A stretch of DNA of 6,164 nt from an uncultured Bacilli bacterium (GTDB lineage Bacteria; Bacillota_I; Bacilli_A; RF39; UBA660): the NCBI GenBank assembly GCA_947625395.1, contig CANQOD010000073.1, positions 1 through 6,164 on the forward strand. Direction: 5' to 3'. How positions within the stretch are numbered: the stretch's first letter is position 1; every line of letters begins with the position of its first letter. The position numbers and the translations under genes were made by a program. Below, piece by piece: positions 1-5,188 of the stretch. Under the pieces are notes generated by a model that made no database searches, was not told where the DNA came from, and saw only the letters and a list, made by a program, of their open reading frames with translations.

Positions 1-232
1 TCATGACCTGATCGATGTCAGCTTCATCATATAATGTATAAGCAAGATATTGATGATGCATGGTGGTCATCGCGGTTGGAATCCAAAAAGCTTTGAATTC
101 CGGATTGAGATAAATCACACATAAAACGCAAACGCAAAGGACATCTAACAAGAATACAGCAACTGTGACTTTGGCTGGTTTATGTTTGAATTTGATTTTC
201 TTCTTGACTTTTTTTTCGACATTTTTTTTCAT
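1..232 (-). CDS. Partial phosphodiester glycosidase-family paralog (N-terminus only)
   Basis: The first 77 codons of a gene cut by the left window edge. The protein has a very basic cytoplasmic tail (residues 1-21), one membrane helix (about 22-42, with cysteines at 33, 35 and 38) and the start of an extracellular part. Residues 49-68 read FW-I-P-T-AMTTM-H-HQYLA-Y-T-LY and match the membrane-proximal segment of the complete glycosidase encoded at 1888-3153 nearly position for position, so I infer that the missing C-terminus is the same NAGPA/COG4632-type catalytic domain. The catalytic motifs themselves are not visible here. The ATG lies one nucleotide after the TAA of the upstream gene. A GGAGG ribosome binding site (239-243, spacing 6) sits in the last codons of that gene, so translation is probably coupled. 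Two A8 runs occur within codons 2-8. The protein type is fairly secure; enzymatic activity is not shown. Confidence 0.8.
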   Translation of the reverse strand, partial: MKKNVEKKVKKKIKFKHKPAKVTVAVFLLDVLCVCVLCVIYLNPEFKAFWIPTAMTTMHHQYLAYTLYDEADIDQVM

Positions 233-233
233 A

Positions 234-1640
234 TTAACCCTCCACCTTATATGGATTTTCTTTCGTTCCATCGCCACTTTGAATTGCGGACTTTAAAATG
301 GCTACGGTTGGAATAAAATGTTTTGGTTCAATGACATCTCCCTCTCTTAAAAGTCCTGCAGCATCATAAATATACGCTGAATCTCCTACAGAAGAAGTTG
401 TATTGGATAAATAGTAATCCGTTAGAAGTGGATTCGTTTTGATGTCCGCAATGGATAAAAGACCAATTTTTACTGTTTCAAAGTTAGTGTATTGATTGAG
501 ATAAGTCATGCCAGTTTCTCGACTGATTTCACCGGTATAAACTTGAAAATCTTGTAAATAATCGCGATATGGCAATTGGAAAAGATAGGTATTATTGAGA
601 TAATATGCAATATTTGTATTGGTTCTTGGGTCAAACTGCGTTGTTAAGACATTGTAATGGGTCACGAGTTCTTGATTGTCTTGCATGGCATATTGGTCAA
701 GGGCTAAATAAAGCAAATTATCATCTTCTCGGTAACCACGATAAACATCATTGCCAAGTTGCACATAGCTACCTACTTTTGTTGGATTGTTTTCTTGTAC
801 ACGATATGGATTTTCTTTGGTACCATCACCACTGACATAGCGCATTCTAGCATCGAGTGTAATGACTGCACGAACCCCATATCCCTCATCTAGACTAGAT
901 TTACCAATTTTTCCATCCTCACTTAAGTAAAGAAAAGCATCTTCTTGTTTTCCTAACAACCATGTATATTTTCCGTTGTTTAAGAAACTATTGTTTCCAT
1001 GTGCTTCTAAATAATCATCGACACTGAGTAGCGTCACATAAGCTTTTTTCTTTTTTCCAGCACAAGTCACTTGATTATTTTCGAGTGTTCCCTCACAATA
1101 TTTTGTTTCCACTAAATTATTATATGCATCTGTTAGGCTCCGATAAAACACACCACTTTGTTCAATTTGTTCTTCTTTATTTAACCAAATTTCTAAATTA
1201 GAGCCCTCATAAGTATCCACATCCCCAAGTGTTAAAATCGTTTGATTGTCTTCGGTGACTAATTTCATGGAATGATTTTCATTAATTCGTAAGATTCGGA
1301 AAAGACGATTGGAAAAAAGAACATAATTATTTTCGACTTGACCGACAAATAAATAACCATCTTCTAATTGGTGAAAGCCATTTTCCTTTTGTGTTGGTTC
1401 GTTCATTTCTAGAACTTTTTCAACCAAAGTTCCTGCTTCTTTTGAAGAAGCTTTCGTATGAAGAGAATAATAGTAAAGACTTCTTCCTCCAAAATAAATA
1501 CCGATTCCTATTAGTATTAAAAGACTGATGACATTGAATAAGAATTCGGCTCTTCCCATGATTTTTTTTGTTTTTTTTCTGTTCTTCTTTGGGTTATTTT
1601 TCACTTTTTTTGTTGAAATTTCTTTCACTTTTTTCTTCAT
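234..1640 (-). CDS. Membrane-anchored surface protein with two DUF6273-like repeats
   Basis: A 468-residue protein with no function that I can name. Residues 1-30 are strongly basic, a membrane helix spans about 33-50, and the rest should be extracellular (type II anchor). The outer part contains two similar modules of about 180 residues (roughly 97-281 and 289-466). Each starts with a YV-L/Q-x-G/S-N beta-rich stretch, contains a WLN or YLN segment followed by an LLS-[VI]-x-D strand (204-209 and 394-399), and ends in SGDGTKENPY (270-279 and 455-464). This ending is typical of DUF6273-like modules in surface proteins of uncultured Firmicutes; the family name is from memory, with moderate confidence. 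Cys182 and Cys193 in module 1 could form a disulfide. The ATG start is supported by AAGGTGG (1648-1654, spacing 7); an internal ATG at codon 28 would remove the basic tail. It is the first gene of the unit and is coupled to the glycosidase paralog. No enzyme motif is visible, so ligand binding or a scaffold role is only a guess. Confidence 0.8.
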   Translation of the reverse strand: MKKKVKEISTKKVKNNPKKNRKKTKKIMGRAEFLFNVISLLILIGIGIYFGGRSLYYYSLHTKASSKEAGTLVEKVLEMNEPTQKENGFHQLEDGYLFVGQVENNYVLFSNRLFRILRINENHSMKLVTEDNQTILTLGDVDTYEGSNLEIWLNKEEQIEQSGVFYRSLTDAYNNLVETKYCEGTLENNQVTCAGKKKKAYVTLLSVDDYLEAHGNNSFLNNGKYTWLLGKQEDAFLYLSEDGKIGKSSLDEGYGVRAVITLDARMRYVSGDGTKENPYRVQENNPTKVGSYVQLGNDVYRGYREDDNLLYLALDQYAMQDNQELVTHYNVLTTQFDPRTNTNIAYYLNNTYLFQLPYRDYLQDFQVYTGEISRETGMTYLNQYTNFETVKIGLLSIADIKTNPLLTDYYLSNTTSSVGDSAYIYDAAGLLREGDVIEPKHFIPTVAILKSAIQSGDGTKENPYKVEG

Positions 1641-1669
1641 GCAACTTCCACCTTTTTAACTCTATTTGC

Positions 1670-1698
1670 ATTATAGCAAAATTCAAAAAAAGAAGCAA
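1670..1698 (-). promoter_or_regulatory. Extended -10 promoter for the surface-protein unit
   Basis: On the minus strand, a perfect TATAAT (1670-1675) is preceded by TGC, giving an extended -10. A weak -35, TTGCTT (1693-1698), stands at exactly 17 nt. Transcription would start near 1663 and give a leader of about 20 nt carrying the AAGGTGG site. The -35 lies inside the 3' arm of the terminator at 1685-1711, and phased AT-tracts lie directly upstream. Sequence-based prediction only. Confidence 0.7.
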
Positions 1699-1711
1699 TA
1701 AGCTTCTCCTT
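1685..1711 (-). terminator. Second intrinsic terminator, nearly symmetric
   Basis: The minus-strand transcript reads AGAAGC (1702-1707), loop TTATT (1697-1701), GCTTCT (1691-1696), then a run of T to 1685. Two G-U pairs (1708 and 1709 with 1690 and 1689) and further A-U pairs can extend the stem. The plus strand can form GAAGC-AATAA-GCTTC, but it has two mismatches before its own T run, so the minus-strand reading is better. It backs up the terminator at 1861-1889 and separates the glycosidase unit from the next promoter. Confidence 0.65.
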
Positions 1712-1735
1712 TTTTTGTCGGCTTTCGAAAAAGGA
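1707..1735 (-). repeat. Inverted repeat competing with the terminator
   Basis: TCCTTTTT (1728-1735 on the minus strand) is complementary to AAAAAGGA (1707-1714), an 8-bp AT-rich stem around a 13-nt loop. It shares bases 1707-1711 with the extended stem of the terminator at 1685-1711, so the two foldings partly compete. It may simply be a by-product of the A/T runs; no regulatory role is shown. Confidence 0.35.
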
Positions 1736-1737
1736 CA

Positions 1738-1830
1738 CTCAAAATTTTCTCGAATCTTCTCAAGTTTCCCTCGAATTTTCTCGAATTTTTTAAAATGTTC
1801 TCAATTTTTTCAATATTTTTCAATTTTTTA
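1738..1830. repeat. Helically phased AT-tracts, predicted curved DNA
   Basis: A degenerate unit close to CTCGAATTTT recurs with its CAA/CGAA start at 1740, 1751, 1761, 1772, 1782, 1802, 1811 and 1821. There is one degenerate slot near 1792. The mean spacing is about 10.1 bp, close to one helical turn, so the AATT/A-tracts all face the same side of the helix. Such phasing is known to bend DNA. The tract lies about 40-135 bp upstream of the -35 of the surface-protein promoter, where curvature or a UP-like element could help RNA polymerase or attract a nucleoid protein. The repeat is seen directly; curvature and function are inferred. Confidence 0.6.
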
Positions 1831-1860
1831 TGTGTGCTTCTTTTTCTTTTTTCTTTAAAA

Positions 1861-1889
1861 GAAAAAGGGCCTTGCATTCTAACGCCCTT
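1861..1889 (-). terminator. Intrinsic terminator overlapping the glycosidase stop codon
   Basis: The minus strand reads AAGGGC (1884-1889), a 13-nt loop, GCCCTT (1865-1870), then a T-rich run (1866 down to 1857, broken by one C). The 5' arm includes the last two bases of the TAA stop of the glycosidase gene, so terminating ribosomes could affect folding. Confidence 0.7.
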
Positions 1890-3153
1890 ATTTCACAATC
1901 CAAAAGGTAGGCATGGTTCTTAAACCATTGACTCCTGCGGCAACAGGATGATTGACAATCTTATTATCAATCACAAGCTCGGTAGAACTTCCACCATCCA
2001 TATTCGCAGCATTGATAGCGCCATAATTTTCCATGACTTCTGTAAGGTCGCCCATATCAGCGCCAATACTAGAAGCAAGACGACCATTAATGACTAAGAA
2101 TAAAACAATACCATCACTTCTTTGCCCAATCGCAGTACGAGGTGCAATGCCCCAACCACCATTGCCTTTGACAAAAGAGCTTTTACCATTGACAATTAAG
2201 AATGGTCCAAATTCAACCGCATCACGATAACCAGCATTAATCGCTTCTTGCGCACTATAATGTCCTAATAATAATTTATTGTCATTGGTAAAACCAACCA
2301 TTCCACCAGCCATATTGGCATCTTGATAATCACTGACAACTTGGCCATTTTGAATCACAGTTCCATGTGGAAGTGCACCATTACTATTCCAGTCAGGGTC
2401 ATAAAATCCACCGGCATTCATCGCAATTCTAGCACCTTCTCTTTCTGCGACAGTTGTAATGAGTTCTCCTGTTCTTCTTAAATATCGGGTTGTTGCAATA
2501 CTGACTCTTGAGGGGTCATAAATCGCTACTAAGTAACCTTGGTACCCTTTCCCAGCAATATCAATGACTTTAAATAAGTCATTGCCCTCATCTTTTTTTA
2601 AAATTTGTTCTTCGAATTTAGAAGCATATATCATATGCTTTCCAGTATATTGTTTAAATTCAATCAAATCCGGATTGCTTTCACCACTCGCTTCAATGAT
2701 TTTATTTTTTTCTAACACTTTTTGAATGGTCGCATCACTATAAAGAAAGGTTGCTAAATACTGATGTGTCATCGTCGTCATTGCCGAAGTAATCCAAAAA
2801 TTTCGAAAGCCATCCCAAGGACCATAAAACAAGAACGCAAGACAAGCAAGTCCTGTTACAAAAAGACTTCCAAAGAGAATTGCTAGCTTCTTTCCAAGCG
2901 ATAATTTTCGATGTTCTTTCTTGCCTGTTTCGTTTCTTTTTTCTTTTTTCTCTATTTTTCTTGCTTTTTTTGCGAGTGCTTTTGCTTCTTTTTGTCTTTT
3001 CTTCGCTTCTTTTCGAACCATTTTTTCCTGTTTTTTCTGTTCTTTTTTCGTTGATGGTATTTCTGTTTGCGTGTTCTCTAAAGAAAGCGTTTCTTGTTGT
3101 TGTTCTTCTAAGGAAGAATCATCAAATAACTTTTCAATCTCATTCTTTGGCAT
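1888..3153 (-). CDS. Membrane-anchored phosphodiester glycosidase-family protein (NAGPA/EpsL-like)
   Basis: A 421-residue type II membrane protein. Residues 1-85 form a charged, Lys/Glu/Ala-rich, probably coiled-coil cytoplasmic tail. A membrane helix spans about 90-111, a juxtamembrane segment FWI..AMTTM.HQYLA..LY covers 119-138, and the extracellular catalytic domain covers about 190-421. The domain carries the hallmarks of the NAGPA family (PF09992, COG4632): MNAGGFYDPD (245-254), GPFLIVNG (about 316-323), APRTAIG (337-343), INGR (355-358) and NMDGGSST (384-391). Family members remove GlcNAc from GlcNAc-1-phosphodiesters, and the bacterial branch is annotated as exopolysaccharide-related, so a role in trimming phosphodiester-linked surface glycans is plausible; the substrate is unknown. 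I chose ATG 3153 over the in-frame GTG at 3171 because AAGGAAG (3160-3166) is correctly spaced for it. The gene overlaps the 3' end of the helical-protein gene by 14 nt and ends in a terminator. A second paralog lies at 1-232. Confidence 0.88.
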   Translation of the reverse strand: MPKNEIEKLFDDSSLEEQQQETLSLENTQTEIPSTKKEQKKQEKMVRKEAKKRQKEAKALAKKARKIEKKEKRNETGKKEHRKLSLGKKLAILFGSLFVTGLACLAFLFYGPWDGFRNFWITSAMTTMTHQYLATFLYSDATIQKVLEKNKIIEASGESNPDLIEFKQYTGKHMIYASKFEEQILKKDEGNDLFKVIDIAGKGYQGYLVAIYDPSRVSIATTRYLRRTGELITTVAEREGARIAMNAGGFYDPDWNSNGALPHGTVIQNGQVVSDYQDANMAGGMVGFTNDNKLLLGHYSAQEAINAGYRDAVEFGPFLIVNGKSSFVKGNGGWGIAPRTAIGQRSDGIVLFLVINGRLASSIGADMGDLTEVMENYGAINAANMDGGSSTELVIDNKIVNHPVAAGVNGLRTMPTFWIVK

Positions 3154-3721
3154 CTTTTTCTTCCTTTCCACTATAAGTTTTGTCCTTGTTATAGTCTATG
3201 TATTTCAATTTTGTTTCATATTTTGCAAGTTCTGTTCTTTGCTGTTCTTTTGCCCATTCATTATATTTTTTGATTTGCTCATTAAAGTTTGCCACATCAC
3301 TGACATAACTATTCACCACTTGTTCATAAGCAAGGGCAAAAGAGGAGCACTTTGTATTGATAGAAACATCCGGATAAATGACGCCCTCACAAGCTTTCTT
3401 CAAAGAAGAAGAAGTTTTTTCTACCTCTTTTACTACTTGCTCAGTTGCTTTTAATACTTCTCTATTTTGGGTATCCATCTCTTCCATCGTATTCAAATAC
3501 AACACATCAAATAAGTCCATATATACTTTATCTCTTGCTGTATTATAATTTTCAATACTTGTTTTAAAAGCGGAATATTCTTCTTGAATTTTCTTCATCT
3601 CTTTTCTTGTTTTATCTTTGTCATCTAAAAAATCAAAGATAAAAAATAAAACAAAAAAGACAAAGCTAAGAAAAACAACCACACAACTTCCTATGATGAT
3701 TAATTTTTTCTTCTTCGTCAT
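3140..3721 (-). CDS. Small membrane-anchored helical (coiled-coil) protein of unknown function
   Basis: I do not recognise this 193-residue protein. It has a short basic N-terminus (TKKKK), a very hydrophobic helix (about 7-30) and then a charged, mostly helical outer domain (about 33-193). Heptad-like spacing suggests a coiled-coil bundle broken by a loop of about 15 residues between Cys111 and Cys125, the only outer cysteines, which could form a disulfide. There is no lipobox or cell-wall sorting signal; the N-terminal helix looks like an uncleaved anchor. The ATG at 3721 is preferred to the in-frame TTG at 3736 because GAGGT (3728-3732) is 6 nt upstream of the ATG. It heads a two-gene unit and overlaps the glycosidase start, so the two proteins are made together and may work together at the membrane surface. 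That partnership is inferred from position only. Confidence 0.8.
   Translation of the reverse strand: MTKKKKLIIIGSCVVVFLSFVFFVLFFIFDFLDDKDKTRKEMKKIQEEYSAFKTSIENYNTARDKVYMDLFDVLYLNTMEEMDTQNREVLKATEQVVKEVEKTSSSLKKACEGVIYPDVSINTKCSSFALAYEQVVNSYVSDVANFNEQIKKYNEWAKEQQRTELAKYETKLKYIDYNKDKTYSGKEEKDAKE
3160..3166 (-). promoter_or_regulatory. Ribosome binding site that decides the glycosidase start
   Basis: AAGGAAG on the minus strand ends 6 nt before ATG 3153 and lies within the coding end of the preceding gene. The alternative GTG at 3171 only has an AGGA about 12 nt away. This site supports the shorter 421-residue protein and translational coupling. Confidence 0.65.
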
Positions 3722-3727
3722 TATACT

Positions 3728-3732
3728 ACCTC
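3728..3732 (-). promoter_or_regulatory. Ribosome binding site that decides the helical-protein start
   Basis: GAGGT on the minus strand stands 6 nt before ATG 3721. It overlaps the codons just after the alternative TTG at 3736, which has no site of its own, so the ATG is the better start. Confidence 0.65.
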
Positions 3733-3746
3733 GCAATTCTTCTACT

Positions 3747-3775
3747 AAAATACCAAAAAATAGGCTTTTTGTAAA
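3747..3775 (-). promoter_or_regulatory. Candidate promoter for the helical protein and glycosidase unit
   Basis: On the minus strand, TTTACA (3770-3775, five of six bases of the consensus -35) is followed after 17 nt by TATTTT (3747-3752, four of six), which is preceded by TGG (extended -10). The start would be near 3740, with a leader of about 20 nt ending in the GAGGT site. No strong terminator separates it from the upstream glycan operon, so read-through is also possible. Confidence 0.5.
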
Positions 3776-3799
3776 GTAGAAAACGGTCGTTTCTAAGGC

Positions 3800-3826
3800 A
3801 AAATTCTTTTTCCTAAAATTCTTTTT
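3800..3826. repeat. Tandem direct repeat of 12 bp, period 15
   Basis: AAAATTCTTTTT occurs at 3800-3811 and again at 3815-3826, separated by CCT, directly after the stop codon of the Alg13-GtrA gene. On the minus strand CTAAAA and TTTTAG can pair weakly, but there is no G+C-rich stem, so this is not a convincing terminator. Function unknown. Confidence 0.5.
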
Positions 3827-3829
3827 AGC

Positions 3830-4723
3830 TCAACTTCTTGAGTGAATCTCTTTCTTTCGAAAGATAAAAAGTTTACTGACAATATAATTGAAAAGAATAA
3901 CAACAATGTTCATTCCAATTTTAACAAGCATTTTAGGGAAAGACAAAAGCTGATAGAAAAGATAAAGTCCACCCATATCAATCCCATAAGAAAGTACTCT
4001 TGCGACAAAGAATGAACCGAGTTCTTGGGCTGCTTTTTTCCCTTTTTTTTCTTTGCTTTCAAAGACAAAATACTTATTGGTCACATACGCAAATAAAACA
4101 GCAACTATCCAAGCAATCGTATTATTCAAATAAGGATTTACTTGTAATAAATCTAAAAGATAAAAGACAAGCAAATTGATAAGCGTAGTACAACCACCGA
4201 AAAACAAATAAAGGAGTCCCTCTTTATAACGATTGTACCAACTTTGATGTTCTACTAAATATCCCTCAATCGCTTTTTCAAACTGTTTTTGATGACTGGT
4301 ATATTTTTTGGGTTGAAACGTTTGGCTTTTTTTATAGATTTTGGCAAATTGGGAAAAATCTTTTAAGGGTAATAGATAGCCCTCTTTGGCAAAAGCATCC
4401 ACGATTTCGATTTGATGATTATTTGTATGTTCTTTATATTTTTTTAAACGTGGCGCAGCAATCACTTTTTTTCCTTTTTGAAGTGCAGTTAGAATCGAAC
4501 CTACGCCACCATGGGTAATGACCAATGAAGCTTCATCCATGAGTTGTTCAAATTCCTCCATTGGAATTAAATCAAAGACTTGAAAAGCATCGCTTTGATA
4601 GGTGGTATAGCCGCCTTGCACAACGATTTCATCTTGAATAATTCCTTTCTTTTTTGCTTTCTCAATCGTTTTTAACAGTCGTACAAATGACTTATCTTGT
4701 GTTCCTAATGTGACTAAAATCAT
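3830..4723 (-). CDS. Alg13/PssE-like glycosyltransferase subunit fused to a GtrA-like membrane domain
   Basis: A 297-residue two-domain protein. Residues 1-155 match the Alg13/PssE/Cps14G group (C-terminal half of GT28): it begins MILVTLGTQ, has the sugar-nucleotide loop THGGVGS (70-76) and continues with AAPR...KEHTNNHQ (89-104). In known systems this subunit binds the nucleotide sugar and works only with an Alg14 partner, which is the gene just upstream. Residues about 165-289 match GtrA-like proteins: four membrane helices (about 171-193, 201-221, 234-260, 266-288) with NKYFVF after helix 2 and SKLFIFRKK after helix 4. GtrA-type proteins are thought to move or handle polyprenyl-phosphate sugars. 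The fusion would fix the catalytic subunit to the membrane and may tie sugar transfer to lipid handling (inference). The ATG at 4723 overlaps the TAA of the Alg14 gene (TAATG); the in-frame GTG at 4735 has no room for a ribosome binding site. The sugar transferred cannot be read from the sequence. Confidence 0.88.
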   Translation of the reverse strand: MILVTLGTQDKSFVRLLKTIEKAKKKGIIQDEIVVQGGYTTYQSDAFQVFDLIPMEEFEQLMDEASLVITHGGVGSILTALQKGKKVIAAPRLKKYKEHTNNHQIEIVDAFAKEGYLLPLKDFSQFAKIYKKSQTFQPKKYTSHQKQFEKAIEGYLVEHQSWYNRYKEGLLYLFFGGCTTLINLLVFYLLDLLQVNPYLNNTIAWIVAVLFAYVTNKYFVFESKEKKGKKAAQELGSFFVARVLSYGIDMGGLYLFYQLLSFPKMLVKIGMNIVVILFNYIVSKLFIFRKKEIHSRS

Positions 4724-5187
4724 TAATAAATCCACCCCTCATAATGTGCTTTTGGATATTCGTTCAACATGCTTTTCCACTGTACAATAAAGACATCGGC
4801 AAAATGATAGACAATTCTTCCAGTGACGGTTTTAGAATGAATATTGGCAAAGGTTTCAATAAAAATAATCTTACTGCCAAAAATTTTTCCAATACAGCAC
4901 ATTGGTCCTGCGACATGCGCACCGGTAGTCACTATGTAATCAGGATGATATTTAAAATAAAGAAAAAGGCTTTTAAAACAATTGGCAAGTAATTTGAAAG
5001 GATAAGTAAGCGGATGGTCTTTGGTGCCATAAATCAAATAAGAAACATTTTTATATTTCTTTTTTAACGTAAGATTGGAAGCTGTTTTTTCCGTAATTAA
5101 GCATGAATCATATTGTTTCAATAAGTTTTTCAACTGTAAAAGTTCCGCTAAATGACCGCCTGTACTTGCAATAAACATCACACGCAT
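4723..5187 (-). CDS. Alg14/PssD-like glycosyltransferase partner subunit
   Basis: A 154-residue protein of the Alg14/PssD/Cps14F family (PF08660), at about the usual bacterial length. Visible marks are the opening strand and loop MFIASTGGHLAELLQL (4-19), YIVTTGAHVAGP (84-95), the FIETFA strand (109-114) and the closing YPKAHYEGWIY (144-154). In characterised pairs (yeast Alg13/Alg14, pneumococcal Cps14F/G, PssD/PssE) this subunit anchors the complex to the inner face of the membrane and presents the lipid-linked acceptor, while Alg13 carries most of the nucleotide-sugar site. A hydrophobic patch around 63-80 could be the membrane contact. ATG 5187 has a strong GGGGGAG site (5195-5201, spacing 7) within the last codons of the GT4 gene. 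It is followed by the Alg13-like gene with a 1-nt overlap, as expected for subunits needed in equal amounts. Confidence 0.9.
   Translation of the reverse strand: MRVMFIASTGGHLAELLQLKNLLKQYDSCLITEKTASNLTLKKKYKNVSYLIYGTKDHPLTYPFKLLANCFKSLFLYFKYHPDYIVTTGAHVAGPMCCIGKIFGSKIIFIETFANIHSKTVTGRIVYHFADVFIVQWKSMLNEYPKAHYEGWIY
4732..4740 (-). promoter_or_regulatory. Ribosome binding site that decides the Alg13-GtrA start
   Basis: GAGGGGTGG on the minus strand ends 8 nt before ATG 4723 and lies inside the last codons of the Alg14-like gene. The GTG at 4735 sits within this site and cannot use it. The chosen start also gives MILVTLGT, the usual Alg13-type N-terminus. Confidence 0.7.
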
Positions 5188-5188
5188 T

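Noticed and set aside
605..835. Plus-strand frames at 605-835, 1568-1858, 2033-2230 and 4744-4992
   Set aside because: Each lies largely antisense to a well-supported minus-strand gene and shows no family motif or translation signal.
1738..1830. Possible CRISPR-like or satellite array
   Set aside because: Units are only 10-11 bp and degenerate, with no unique spacers and no cas genes; helically phased AT-tracts explain them better.
1683..1877. 64-codon minus-strand open frame in the intergenic gap, Lys/Asn/Glu-rich with a helical look
   Set aside because: Its ATG lies in the loop of the terminator hairpin with no ribosome binding site, and the periodic protein pattern follows from the ~10-bp DNA repeats. 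It also runs through the second terminator and promoter.
3154..3171. GTG start at 3171 for the glycosidase
   Set aside because: Poorly spaced upstream site; the ATG at 3153 has a well-placed AAGGAAG and is the stronger start.
2880..3454. Plus-strand open frames rich in Phe, Leu and Ser resembling membrane proteins
   Set aside because: They are the complement of Lys/Glu-rich coding sequence in the glycosidase tail and helical protein, with no ribosome binding site or recognisable domain.
3722..3736. TTG start at 3736 for the helical protein
   Set aside because: No ribosome binding site before it; the GAGGT after it serves ATG 3721.
4724..4735. GTG start at 4735 for the Alg13-GtrA protein
   Set aside because: The GTG lies inside the ribosome binding site, and Alg13-type proteins normally begin at the MILVTLGT strand encoded from 4723.
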